From positions 1 to 63,941 of the forward strand of contig JBGSYN010000024.1 of assembly GCA_041750975.1 (NCBI GenBank): DNA of 63,941 nt, written 5' to 3'. This document shows, in pieces, positions 25,250 through 33,907 of the stretch. The stretch comes from JBGSYN01 sp041750975. Lineage in GTDB: Bacteria; Pseudomonadota; Alphaproteobacteria; Geminicoccales; Geminicoccaceae. Position 1 is the stretch's first letter, and every line of letters begins with the position of its first letter. A program made the translations under genes and the position numbers. The notes beneath the pieces were generated by a model. It made no database searches and was not told where the DNA came from. It was given only the letters and a program-made list of their open reading frames with translations.

Positions 25250-25394
25250 GGCTTGGTGCCCCGTTCGTTAGATCGATTGCCGAAGGCATACCAATGGAGT
25301 GCAGCCAAAGGAAGTGTCAGTCCAGGCGGCAGACACAAGATTGGGAACATCGTCGAAAGTTTTTTCGATGGTAACTTTCCAGTAGAAAAAGTTT

Positions 25395-25448
25395 TGAACC
25401 TTTTCGCTCCCATCTGGCACACACAGACGTGTTCAACAAACGCCAGAT
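25395..25448 (+). repeat. Upstream element, copy 1 (shared by the two island genes)
   Basis: Four blocks, TGAACC (25395), GGCACAC (25416), GTGTT (25429) and CCAGAT (25443), recur in the same order upstream of the gene at 26166. The distance from TGAACC to GGCACAC is 21 bases in both copies and from GTGTT to CCAGAT it is 14 in both. ACAC/GTGT is an inverted repeat, and in this copy ATCTGGC...GCCAGAT also forms an outer 7-bp pair. Probably a common promoter-operator. Confidence 0.55.
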
Positions 25449-25510
25449 CGAAAGAAAGCAGGTTGCGTTTGTTGGTCAACACCAACCCAATAAACGGACT
25501 GGAGAATGAA

Positions 25511-26013
25511 ATGCCACTGAATTCCGGAGATACATTTTATCATGCCACATTGTATCAGCACCTTCCGTCCATTCTGGTCAATGGTATCAAGGCCCATGCC
25601 GAAAATCGGTGGGGAGGAGGAGAATTGGGGCCTGGCCTGTACACAGCAACGACTATTGCCGGAGCCGCTCTTTACCTCGCTAACAACAACGCCGGCGGGT
25701 AGTCGAAGTTCGTATAACGCGAAACATGACTGGGAGGGCCGTAACACCGCCAGCAAATTTTGACTATCAGGCCGCGGGGCGTGCGATGGAATTAAAAACG
25801 AACTGCTGGGGCTATGATTATTTACATTCCAACGCAATTCCTATTCTTGAATATAAATTCAACTATAGAGCCTACAACCATTTATCTGTAGTTGCAGTAC
25901 ATCTTATGGGAAATCAGGGTTGGAAGCGCCTGACGCGCCGCGAGTACCTCAACTGGCATAAGGTGAATATTGATCTTGAAGATGACCCAACCGAGATAGC
26001 GCCTGTCGTCTGA
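25511..26013 (+). pseudogene. Frameshifted ADP-ribosyltransferase-like protein
   Basis: The first part begins at ATG 25511 (GGAG 6 bases upstream) and ends at TAG 25700. It reads with FYHATLYQHLPSILVNGIK and GPGLYTATTIAGAALYL, a pattern like the His...Tyr region of small ADP-ribosyltransferase/PARP-fold proteins. Reading one base later in register, the frame resumes as VVEVRITRNM and runs to TGA 26013. A single missing base near 25692-25700 explains the split. Joined, the protein would be about 167 residues. Base composition is AT-rich compared with the flanks, pointing to transfer. A sequencing error or programmed frameshift cannot be excluded. The enzyme assignment is tentative. Confidence 0.5.
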
Positions 26014-26103
26014 GGCTCTAGGCAGCTGGCCCACTTGCGCCTGAGGATTGTTGCCAGGAACTCATGATCTTGCCGGGGCCTCGCCCTCTTCCGAGCAAAA
26101 ATC

Positions 26104-26155
26104 TGAACCTCTTGGTTCGCGTTCGGCACACATGAGTGTTTTCCAAATTCCAGAT
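26104..26155 (+). repeat. Upstream element, copy 2 (shared by the two island genes)
   Basis: Blocks TGAACC (26104), GGCACAC (26125), GTGTT (26136) and CCAGAT (26150) match those ahead of the gene at 25511, with nearly the same spacing. The ACAC-N3-GTGT inverted repeat is kept. The element ends 10 bases before the ATG at 26166, so part of it overlaps the ribosome-site region. Confidence 0.55.
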
Positions 26156-26165
26156 GGAGGCCGTC

Positions 26166-26636
26166 ATGCCTGACTATGACAATCTCTTCCAAATTTGTCC
26201 CGGATATCGATTCGACTTCTACAAGGCTGAAAACATCATCGGCTACACTGGTAGTCTTCATGACAATCCGACAGTGTATTTCGAGACGGCTACGGAGTAT
26301 GGCCACATCACGCAGTACCATCGTCAGGCCGATAATATTGGGCGTGAAGTGGTCAGCGATCGAGATATGGGCGACGGTCTGCTCTACGTCATGCGGAACG
26401 AAACCATAAACGGTCGGGAGGTCATGTGCGAGGGCATCGCCGATGCCGACAATCCAGACGGTCCGTTTTATCCTGGCTATCACGAAAGTCGAAACAAGTT
26501 CATGAGCACGCAACGTGCGAACGTGGCTATCCTTTCACTCTTGGCCCAATCCATCTGGCGTTTCGTAGGAATTAAGGACAATCAAAGGCGGATGGTTCAG
26601 CGCAATCGGCGCGGTTCGGCGTCAACAGCATCTTAG
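26166..26636 (+). CDS. Hypothetical protein of the accessory insert
   Basis: A 156-residue protein I do not recognise. The ATG at 26166 has GGAGG five bases upstream. The sequence is rich in Tyr, Asp and Asn (for example YKAENIIGYTGSLHDN and FETATEYGHITQYH), has no signal peptide or membrane segment, and ends in a basic tail (NQRRMVQRNRRG). It is more AT-rich than its neighbours. Its upstream region is homologous to that of the broken gene at 25511, so the two were probably controlled together. A toxin, effector or partner function is possible but not shown. Confidence 0.6.
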   Translation: MPDYDNLFQICPGYRFDFYKAENIIGYTGSLHDNPTVYFETATEYGHITQYHRQADNIGREVVSDRDMGDGLLYVMRNETINGREVMCEGIADADNPDGPFYPGYHESRNKFMSTQRANVAILSLLAQSIWRFVGIKDNQRRMVQRNRRGSASTAS

Positions 26637-26685
26637 TATCGTGAATGCGACGCCACCGGAGACTTCGTCGCCACACATCGGCGGA

Positions 26686-28125
26686 CTATGCGGCTTCGAG
26701 AACGTGCTTGAGCGAGGCTAGCTCTTCGACGAAGCGCTGATATTCGCGGGCTTTGGCATCCTCGTCGGGGAGCCGGAGCAGGTAGGAGGGATGGACCGTG
26801 ATCAGCACGGGGCCGAAGGGCGAGGCGATCGGCTGCCCGCGGTTCTTGCCGATTGCCATGGTTTTGCCGAAGAGCGAGAGTGCGGCCGTTGCGCCCAAGG
26901 CCACGATGAGTTCCGGCTGGACGAACTCAAGCTCTTTGGTGAGCCACCATTTGCAATGCTCGACTTCGCCGACGTTCGGTTTTTGGTGGATGCGGCGTTT
27001 GCCACGGGGGCTGAATTTGAAGTGCTTGACCGCATTCGTGACATAGATGCGGTTGCGGTCGATTTTCGCTTCGGCGAGGGCGCGATCAAAGAGCTGGCCC
27101 GCCGGCCCGACAAAGGGGCGGCCCTGTAAATCCTCCTGATCGCCCGGCTGCTCGCCGACCATCAAGACCCGGGCATCGATCGGCCCCTCGCCGAACACGG
27201 TCTGCGTTGCGGGCTCCCATAAATGGCAGGCACGGCATTCCTTTGCCTGCCGCAGCGCGGCGTCATAGCTCGTGGCATCCTCGGGCATTGCTGTCTCCTC
27301 AGGACCGACCGCGCGTCGTTTCGACGGTGCCTGCGGCATCCGGTCGATCATTTCCTGCGCCCGGGCCGGCGAGGTTCGGATCAGTTCAGGAATGAGACGC
27401 GTCTCGGGCATGTTCTTCCAGTACTTCTTCGGCATCTCGCTCTGCATGGCCCCGATCTTCAGCCGGGCCGGATTGAAGATGCTGGCGAAATATGTGCGCC
27501 AGTAATCTTCGAGTGCATCCTCGCTCGGCACCGCCGAGCGATCGGCGCCGCCCGCAAAGCCAAGCTTACCGCCGTCCCAATGGGCGCTTCGATAGGGTGT
27601 CAGGATCGACCATTTCATTCCGGTAAAGCGCCGCGTGAAGAAGGGAGCGGTCGCCTCGAGCGTGTAGTGGGTCGGCTCGAACCAGGCCACGTAACTGGGC
27701 TCCTCCGGATCGTCGCCGGGGACTTCGCGAAACCGCACAAAGGCCTTCATCTTGTGCATGTCGCGATGCACCGATTTGCTCAGTATCTCGGCATTGTTGA
27801 GGTCGCGGTCGGTCGGGATCTTCATCAGTTCGGGCTCGCCATGGGTGAGGCGGAACAAGAGCCGATAGAGCAGGCTGAAGCGAACCGGATCGCTGTGGCA
27901 GATGACGTCTCGAGAGAGGCCGAGAAAGGATTTGGGCACGCGCAGGGGGCTTTGGCCCTTGGCAGCCGGCCCGGCATCGTCGAAGGGCCGCTCAAACAGA
28001 TCGCTGTTCGAGCCATGCACGGTCCAGACCACGCGTTCGGGCCGCGTATGCCTCGCGGCAAGCTCGCGCGCATGTTTACGCCAGCCGGCGAAATCCGCCT
28101 CGTGATCGAGCTCGACGTCAGGCAT
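26686..28125 (-). CDS. DUF4130-UdgX fusion, uracil-DNA glycosylase superfamily
   Basis: A 479-residue protein of two parts. Residues about 1-240 match the DUF4130 (TIGR03915-type) domain found beside radical SAM repair proteins. Residues about 285-479 are a family 4-like uracil-DNA glycosylase with the motif GEQPGDQEDLQG and a GPAGQLFDRAL segment. The loop KRRIHQKP, with His380, is the UdgX hallmark: that His forms a covalent bond with the abasic DNA after uracil removal. The gene overlaps the end of the radical SAM gene by 8 bases, so they form one unit. Such pairs are annotated as DNA repair or modification systems; their full role is unclear. Confidence 0.9.
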   Translation of the reverse strand: MPDVELDHEADFAGWRKHARELAARHTRPERVVWTVHGSNSDLFERPFDDAGPAAKGQSPLRVPKSFLGLSRDVICHSDPVRFSLLYRLLFRLTHGEPELMKIPTDRDLNNAEILSKSVHRDMHKMKAFVRFREVPGDDPEEPSYVAWFEPTHYTLEATAPFFTRRFTGMKWSILTPYRSAHWDGGKLGFAGGADRSAVPSEDALEDYWRTYFASIFNPARLKIGAMQSEMPKKYWKNMPETRLIPELIRTSPARAQEMIDRMPQAPSKRRAVGPEETAMPEDATSYDAALRQAKECRACHLWEPATQTVFGEGPIDARVLMVGEQPGDQEDLQGRPFVGPAGQLFDRALAEAKIDRNRIYVTNAVKHFKFSPRGKRRIHQKPNVGEVEHCKWWLTKELEFVQPELIVALGATAALSLFGKTMAIGKNRGQPIASPFGPVLITVHPSYLLRLPDEDAKAREYQRFVEELASLKHVLEAA

Positions 28126-29410
28126 GGCGGGAAAAAAGATCGAGCTGCTGCCGCGGTGGTGTCAGGAACCTTCGCAGATGCTCGCTTTCAAGGCCGCGTG
28201 CCTTGACCTGACGCTCGCCGGTGATGATGAACGGTTCCACCTTCTTGAGCGATACCCGCAGCCGGCCGAGATCTTCCAGCGTCAGCCGCCGGTAGCGTCG
28301 GGCCCGCAGGATCTTTTGCACGGTGCGCACGCCCAATCCCGGCACGCGCATCAGGGTTTCCCTGGCGGCCCGGTTGAGGTCGAGCGGGAACAGCTCTCGA
28401 TGTTTCAGCGCCCAGGCGAGCTTCGGATCGATCGTTAAATCGAGCATGCCGGCTTCCCCACCCTCGATGATCTCGTCGAGCTCGAAGCCATAGAACCGCA
28501 AGAGCCAATCGGCCTGATAGAGGCGATGCTCTCTAACCAAAGGCGGTGGCTTCAGCGGCAGATCACCGCTGGCTTCGGGGATCGGGCTGAACGCCGAATA
28601 ATAGACCCGCCGAAGCTTATAGCCTGCGTAAAGGTTGGCCGAAGTGCCGAGGATCGCCCGGTCATCGGCACTATCCGCGCCGACGATCATTTGCGTGCTC
28701 TGCCCCGCCGGTGCCAGCCGCTCACGGCGCCGTTCGGTTTTGGCCTTGGCAGTGCGGGCAGGGTCGGCCCTGGCGGCCTCGATCTGGTGACGCATCCTGC
28801 CCATCGCCTGCCGGATCGAAGGCATGCGCTTTTCAGGAGCGAGCTGGGCGAGGCCGGTTTCCGTCGGCAGTTCGACATTGAGGCTGATGCGATCCGCCCA
28901 CCGTGCCGCATCTCGGACGATCAGGGGATCGGCGTCGGGAATGGCCTTCAGGTGAATATAGCCACGAAAGCCTTCGCGCAGGCGCAGGGTTTTGGCGACG
29001 CGCCCGAGCTCCTCCATGGTGTAGTCGGGGCTCTGAATGATGCCCGAGGAGAGAAACAGCCCCTCGATATAATTGCGTTTGTAGAAATCCATGGTGAGAC
29101 GCACGACCTCGTCGACCGTGAAACGTGCCCGTCTGGTATTGCTGCTCACGCGGTTGATGCAGAAGCGGCACTCATAGACACAGAAATTGGTCAACAGCAG
29201 CTTGAGCAGCGAAATACAGCGCCCGTCGGGGGCGTAAGCGTGGCAGATGCCGGAGCCTTCGGTCGAGCCGATGCCTTTGGTCCCGGAAGAATTCCGCCGC
29301 TCCGTGCCGCTCGACGCGCAAGACGCGTCATATTTGGCGGCGTCGGCCAGAATCTCCAGTTTCTGTTTCAGCTCCAACGCCATGCATCCCAGCGGTTCTG
29401 ATGTTGCCAT
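28118..29410 (-). CDS. Putative DNA modification/repair radical SAM protein
   Basis: A 430-residue radical SAM protein of the TIGR03916 type. The iron-sulfur cluster motif is Cys77-x3-Cys81-x2-Cys84 (NFCVYECRFC). The C-terminal part has a helix-hairpin-helix (RVPGLGVRTVQKILRARR), which usually binds DNA. The product would act on DNA in the cytoplasm. It is followed directly by the DUF4130-UdgX gene. The first ATG (29410) and a second one at 29383 both lack a strong ribosome site; the second fits the family start slightly better. A palindrome lies just upstream. Confidence 0.88.
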   Translation of the reverse strand: MATSEPLGCMALELKQKLEILADAAKYDASCASSGTERRNSSGTKGIGSTEGSGICHAYAPDGRCISLLKLLLTNFCVYECRFCINRVSSNTRRARFTVDEVVRLTMDFYKRNYIEGLFLSSGIIQSPDYTMEELGRVAKTLRLREGFRGYIHLKAIPDADPLIVRDAARWADRISLNVELPTETGLAQLAPEKRMPSIRQAMGRMRHQIEAARADPARTAKAKTERRRERLAPAGQSTQMIVGADSADDRAILGTSANLYAGYKLRRVYYSAFSPIPEASGDLPLKPPPLVREHRLYQADWLLRFYGFELDEIIEGGEAGMLDLTIDPKLAWALKHRELFPLDLNRAARETLMRVPGLGVRTVQKILRARRYRRLTLEDLGRLRVSLKKVEPFIITGERQVKARGLESEHLRRFLTPPRQQLDLFSRHA

Positions 29411-29411
29411 T

Positions 29412-29428
29412 ATGTTCTAGATCAACAT
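29412..29428. promoter_or_regulatory. Palindrome at the start of the radical SAM-UdgX unit
   Basis: ATGTT-N7-AACAT, with a CTAGATC centre, forms a perfect 5-bp inverted repeat that ends one base before the first ATG of the radical SAM gene. It partly resembles a GTTC...GAAC damage-type box but does not match the alphaproteobacterial LexA repeat (GTTC-N7-GTTC). It may be an operator for this repair unit. Confidence 0.3.
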
Positions 29429-29473
29429 GGAGACGAAGCAAGCACCGATTGAGGACCCGATGCCGCAGCAACT

Positions 29474-29941
29474 CTAGCTTTTGAGCTTCGGCCGCTCCGC
29501 ATAGACCGTGAGGCCAGGGTTGTCCTCGAACTCGACCTCGGAGCCTTCGACCTGCGGTCGTGGCCTGGCAGAGGAGGGATGGACATGATCGGATAGATCG
29601 GTTTTGGCGATGAGGCCGACCAGCTCTCGATCTTCGTCGAGCACCGCCAGGTGATCGCTGCCGACAGCCAGCATTGTGGCCAGAGCCTGTTCGGCATCGT
29701 CCTGCACGAAACAATGGTGCGTCGCGGGCAGGTCGATGTCGCGGAGTATGGTTTCGGTGCGGTCGCTCGACCGTTCCGCCGCCGCGAGATCGGCGTGCGT
29801 CAGGAGCCCGACCAGCCGATCGCCGTCGACGACGGGGAGTGCTCCGAGCTGTTGGCGGCGCATCCGCTCCCGCGCCTCGTCGAGTGTATCGTCGAGATGG
29901 GCTAGTTGTTCGGCTGGCCGCGTCAGGCTCTTGACGATCAT
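29474..29941 (-). CDS. CBS-domain protein
   Basis: A 155-residue protein made of two CBS repeats (about residues 1-65, with RMRRQQLGALPVVDGDRLVG, and 66-125, with LAVLDEDRELVGLIAKTDL). Such pairs bind AMP, ATP or related nucleotides and act as energy or ligand sensors. Its ATG overlaps the stop of the membrane cyclase gene (ATGA at 29938-29941), so the two are translated together and the protein may sense the nucleotide made by, or controlling, the cyclase. No extra domain is attached. Confidence 0.85.
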   Translation of the reverse strand: MIVKSLTRPAEQLAHLDDTLDEARERMRRQQLGALPVVDGDRLVGLLTHADLAAAERSSDRTETILRDIDLPATHHCFVQDDAEQALATMLAVGSDHLAVLDEDRELVGLIAKTDLSDHVHPSSARPRPQVEGSEVEFEDNPGLTVYAERPKLKS

Positions 29942-31371
29942 CAGGATTCTCGTTCCCGGGTATTGACGATTATCGGTTGCGACATCCTCGTCTGACAGCG
30001 GCCACGCCTGAGGACAAAAATCTCGATCGGCTCGTCGCGTCCACGAATCTCCCGCTTGCCCTGGGCCAGGAGGTCAGGCAGTCCGGTCCTCTCACCGCTG
30101 CTCAAAGCGTGTTCGTAAGAGGCGGCACTGACGACGAGACTTGCGTCGAGTTCTCGGCACAGGTTTTCCAATCTGCTTGCCACATTGACGGTATCGCCGA
30201 TTGCCGCGAATTCAAGGCATTGCTCGTCGCCGATATTGCCGAGCACGAGCGGACCGTAGTGGACACCGATGCCCATGGCGATCCGCGGCAAGCCACTGGC
30301 CTCGCGGCGCAAGTTCCAAACCTCGAGGGTTTCGACCATCGCCCGAGCGCAGGCGATCGCATTGCCGGCATCGCGTTCAGTTTCCTGCAGCGCCCCGAAC
30401 GTCGCCATTACCGCATCGCCGATGAATTTATGCACGGTGCCCTGATAGGCGAAGATGGTCTGGGCCATGAGTCCGTGAAACTCGCGTAACATGGCGATCG
30501 TCTGGGTCGGGGTCTGACCCTCCGAAAACTTGGTGAAGCCGATAATATCGGCAAAGAGGACATTTGCCGGCTGACTGCGCACGATATCCGACATCCCGCC
30601 GCTTTGAGCCAGTCGCGGCACCAGATCGGGCGAGAAATAGCGGGCCAGATTGGAACTTTCGGCAGCGGCGCGGACCTGGCTCTGCAAGAGCCGCCTGGAG
30701 CGCCAGACAGCAACCGCAAGAACCCCGGTGATCGCCAGGGTCAGGATGACCTCATTGGCCAGCAGCACCATGCTGACATAGTACTCGTCTAAGAGCACAT
30801 TCAGCAGTTCCTGGGTGCTCATCTCCCGGAACAATGCAGGATTGGCGATGGTGAAACTTGGCGGCGCGGCGAGGACATCGAGAACCGCCAAGGTCCAGGA
30901 AAAGGCCGCGGCAATACCGGTCCAAAGTGCCAGGCCGGGCGTGTAGGTCAAAACGGAAAGAGCCACGAACAGATAGAGGAAGTCGTGATTGCCCAGGCGG
31001 AGTTGCATGGCTTCGGGCCAGGCCTCGGGGGCCGTTGGTGGCGGCTGGGTCAGGACGAAGGAAAGCAACAGCATATCGGCGAGAATCAATGCCGCCTGGA
31101 CCAGCCTTGCCGTCCGGCCCGGAATCCGGCAGATCCACCATTGCGCGATGCCCAGAAGCGCGAAACCGACGATGAAGAGCAGGTAATAGGATCCCGTCTC
31201 CAGGCCCAGCCGTGCCTCGGTCCAAAGCGCAACGACCACGAGTACGGCAAGCCGAGTGAGGACGGCGAGGCGAACGCCCGCGGCCAGTTCCCGTCGCAGC
31301 GCGGTATTGATGTCACCGGCTTTGCCCCCGGCGCGGTGGGCTCGCGTTTCTGAAGGTTTCTGACGGAACAC
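29941..31371 (-). CDS. Membrane-bound class III adenylate/guanylate cyclase
   Basis: A 476-residue protein. The N-terminal 230 residues carry about six membrane helices (for example LAVLTRLAVLVVVALW and YYLLFIVGFALLGIAQW). The C-terminal half is a class III cyclase domain with metal-binding aspartates Asp275 (LFADIIGF) and Asp319 (FIGDAVMATFG), 44 residues apart as expected, and a later ECLEFAAIGDTVNVASRLE segment. The start is GTG at 31371 with AAGG upstream; no earlier ATG is in frame. It would make cAMP or cGMP at the inner membrane. It is coupled to the CBS gene downstream. Confidence 0.9.
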   Translation of the reverse strand: MFRQKPSETRAHRAGGKAGDINTALRRELAAGVRLAVLTRLAVLVVVALWTEARLGLETGSYYLLFIVGFALLGIAQWWICRIPGRTARLVQAALILADMLLLSFVLTQPPPTAPEAWPEAMQLRLGNHDFLYLFVALSVLTYTPGLALWTGIAAAFSWTLAVLDVLAAPPSFTIANPALFREMSTQELLNVLLDEYYVSMVLLANEVILTLAITGVLAVAVWRSRRLLQSQVRAAAESSNLARYFSPDLVPRLAQSGGMSDIVRSQPANVLFADIIGFTKFSEGQTPTQTIAMLREFHGLMAQTIFAYQGTVHKFIGDAVMATFGALQETERDAGNAIACARAMVETLEVWNLRREASGLPRIAMGIGVHYGPLVLGNIGDEQCLEFAAIGDTVNVASRLENLCRELDASLVVSAASYEHALSSGERTGLPDLLAQGKREIRGRDEPIEIFVLRRGRCQTRMSQPIIVNTRERES

Positions 31372-31507
31372 TTGCGGCCTTTCTGTCGCAGGCTATAGGT
31401 GCCGCCGATACTGTTAAATTGCAATCAAGGCGTCAGGTTGCGATCCGGTTGCACAACCTTCGTATCAAGTTGCGCAGTGGGCGAACGAATCACCAGACCG
31501 GCACAAT

Positions 31508-32851
31508 ATGGTTTCGAATTCGGCCAAGATCGTCAAGATCGGTCATACTCTATTGCATGTCGCGGATCGCGGCGTGTTTGCGCTCGAACGCGCCTGGCAA
31601 CGCGCCGCCCGGCATTCCGGCCTGCCCACGTCAGTGCCGCGCATGGTCCTCGTTACCACCGACTATCCGCCGATCGTCAGCGGCGGCATCTATCGAACCG
31701 TGGGCCTCGTCAATGCGGCCAAGGCGCGGCGCTGGAAGGTCGAGGTGGTGGTGCCAAGGGTCAGTCACAAAGGTCGGTCCATCGATGGTTACATGGAACT
31801 ACGCGGTGCCGTCGCCGATCGGATCCTCGATGTTCCGCCACCGGCCAGAGAACTGAAACGCGGCTGGATCCGCGACGTCCATGGTGGCTTCGACCAGGCG
31901 ATGGCAACCTATCGGGCGGTTCATCGCGAACCTCTCGCACCGCCGGATGTCGTTCTGGCCTCGGGCCCGTCATTTCTCGGCTTTGTCGCCGCCTATTGGC
32001 TGAGCCTGGATTGGCATTGCGGGTTGGTCCTCGATTATCGCGATGAATGGACCACGCATTCGCACCAGTTGTTTCTTCGAACGCCGAAATTCGAACGGCA
32101 ATGGGAGCGGCGATGTCTGGAGGCCGCCGAGTGGGTTACCGTCACAACAGCGGCGCAACGCGACAACCTGATCGAACGTTTCGGCCTGCAGGATCGGAGC
32201 GACGCGTTCATCGTCATGCCCAATGGCTGGGATCCGGAAGACTGCGTGTCACGAGCCGATGAGCCTCGATCCAGTGGCGTCATCGCACGACCGCAGATCG
32301 GCTATTTCGGCAGCTTGCGAAAGACGACCTACATTCCGGCTGTGGTCGCCGCATTGAGGGATCACAAGGGTGCGGCCGAAAAGGCGCCGCAGCTTCATGT
32401 CTATGGGGATATTCGTGTCGCGGATTCGGCCCTCGATGCCGCTGTCGAGCGTGGTAACATTTTGCTGCATGGAAATGTGCCGAGGTCCGAGGTCTTTGCG
32501 CTGATGACATCGATGGATGTCCTGCTGGCGAGCTTTGCGGCGGGGCTCGAAGACTATATGCCCGGCAAACTGACCGATTACCTGGCGACGGACCGCCCGA
32601 TCCTCTTTGTCGGCCCGGACGGCGAGGCAGCCGGACTTATCCGAGAGCTTGGCGCCGGACTGTGCACCAATGGCGAAGACGCCAATGCCATTGGTGAGGC
32701 AATCGCAGAACTCGCAGCAGCACCCGCGGACCGTTTCGTGACGCCCGAACGCCTGGATTGGCGCAGGTGCAATGAGCGCGGTGTCCTGGCTGCACGCCTG
32801 CTGGATCGTCTCGAAACCTCGCTTAGCGCGGCGCGTGCTTCAGATCGATGA
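31508..32851 (+). CDS. Glycosyltransferase, GT4-like
   Basis: A 447-residue GT-B type glycosyltransferase. The N-terminal acceptor half carries LVTTDYPPIVSGGIYRTVGL, and the C-terminal donor half has IGYFGSLRKTTY, a SFAAGLEDYMPGKLTDYLA segment and DRPILFVGPDGE, typical of GT4-like enzymes. The start is uncertain: ATG 31508 and ATG 31643 are both possible and neither has a good ribosome site. The 3' end overlaps the convergent GT2 gene by 29 bases. With the GT2 and the ABC exporter it likely builds or exports a surface polysaccharide. Confidence 0.82.
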   Translation: MVSNSAKIVKIGHTLLHVADRGVFALERAWQRAARHSGLPTSVPRMVLVTTDYPPIVSGGIYRTVGLVNAAKARRWKVEVVVPRVSHKGRSIDGYMELRGAVADRILDVPPPARELKRGWIRDVHGGFDQAMATYRAVHREPLAPPDVVLASGPSFLGFVAAYWLSLDWHCGLVLDYRDEWTTHSHQLFLRTPKFERQWERRCLEAAEWVTVTTAAQRDNLIERFGLQDRSDAFIVMPNGWDPEDCVSRADEPRSSGVIARPQIGYFGSLRKTTYIPAVVAALRDHKGAAEKAPQLHVYGDIRVADSALDAAVERGNILLHGNVPRSEVFALMTSMDVLLASFAAGLEDYMPGKLTDYLATDRPILFVGPDGEAAGLIRELGAGLCTNGEDANAIGEAIAELAAAPADRFVTPERLDWRRCNERGVLAARLLDRLETSLSAARASDR

Positions 32852-33836
32852 TCCGGCCGTCGAGCCCGTAGATTCGATCCCGCTTGCCCCTCATAACGGC
32901 CATGCGCATCGTTTCCCGCCACAGCCTGCGGCGTTCTTTCGCTGCAAGCGCTGTTGCATCCTCGTTGCGTCCAACAAGCATGGCGAAAGCGACCGCAGGC
33001 GGCGTCGCAGCGGCGAGCATCCGCCAATAGTGCGATTCGCTCAGTGCGTCTAACAGCCTGGAACGGTGTTTGATAAGATGCCTGCGGATCTCGAATGTGG
33101 TATCGGCCCGGCGCCGCTTGCGTCGCGGCGGCCGTTGCTTGGCCTGTCCGAAGATCTCGAGATAGCCATAATTGTTCCGGCCATGATGGCGGTAGGTGGC
33201 GTGATGTCCCGGCAGCAACAGGGACCCGCCGAGTAGATTGGCAGCCTGGCATAAATAATTGTCGGCACCGGCAACGAAGCCCTCATCATTGTCGGTCATC
33301 ATCAAGTCGACCGCCGAACGCCTGAATACCGCACCGCTTATCGCAGACCACCACCAGGGACTGCGCCAGATGGGCTGGGATGCAACGTGCAGCGGCGCGC
33401 CGTAGCGGTCGGCGAGCGTATCCTTGACACCGATCATCCTGGCTTCCGCGTCGATCAGGCGGAAGCCGCACGCCGTCATGGCGACCGCCGGAAGATCGAG
33501 ATGGCCGCGCAAATGGTGCGAGAGGTATGTCTCCAGCAGCAAATCGTCCGCGTCCACGAAGGCCAGAAATCGACCTCGAGCCTTGGCAATGCCGCTTCGA
33601 AGTGCCGCCATCTGGCCGCCGTTCCGGCTCCTTGCGACCAGTTCGAAGCGATGCTCGGGTTTGTGCTCGGTGAGCCAGGCCTGGATCGCCTCGATCGAGC
33701 CGTCACTGCTCGCATCATCGACAATGATGCATTCGAACTGTGGATAGTCTTGAGCCGCGACCGAGGTCAGGCACTCGCCGATAAATGTTGCATAGTTGTA
33801 ATTGCTGATGATGACCGAGACGAGAGGCAGCGTCAT
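32823..33836 (-). CDS. Family 2 glycosyltransferase
   Basis: About 337 residues of GT-A fold. The first strand VSVIISNYNYATFIGECL follows directly after the start and the nucleotide-sugar site ends in LAFVDADDLLLETYL, with the DAD metal motif. I use the ATG at 33836. An upstream TTG at 33911, which overlaps the stop of the ABC exporter gene, is in frame, but the 25 codons between show poor coding bias. The gene lies behind the exporter gene on the same strand. It is cytoplasmic with no clear membrane helix. Confidence 0.83.
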   Translation of the reverse strand: MTLPLVSVIISNYNYATFIGECLTSVAAQDYPQFECIIVDDASSDGSIEAIQAWLTEHKPEHRFELVARSRNGGQMAALRSGIAKARGRFLAFVDADDLLLETYLSHHLRGHLDLPAVAMTACGFRLIDAEARMIGVKDTLADRYGAPLHVASQPIWRSPWWWSAISGAVFRRSAVDLMMTDNDEGFVAGADNYLCQAANLLGGSLLLPGHHATYRHHGRNNYGYLEIFGQAKQRPPRRKRRRADTTFEIRRHLIKHRSRLLDALSESHYWRMLAAATPPAVAFAMLVGRNEDATALAAKERRRLWRETMRMAVMRGKRDRIYGLDGRIIDLKHAPR

Positions 33837-33907
33837 GCCCGGAGCAGTCGGTCGGTCACCCCAGGCTGCAGGCAGCGCCGGAAGACGGCGAGAATTGGCC
33901 TCAGGGT

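Noticed and set aside
23903..25510. Plus-strand open frame opposite mmsA leading into the ART-like gene
   Set aside because: The section before 25511 is an antisense shadow of mmsA. Only the part after ATG 25511, with its own ribosome site, looks like coding sequence.
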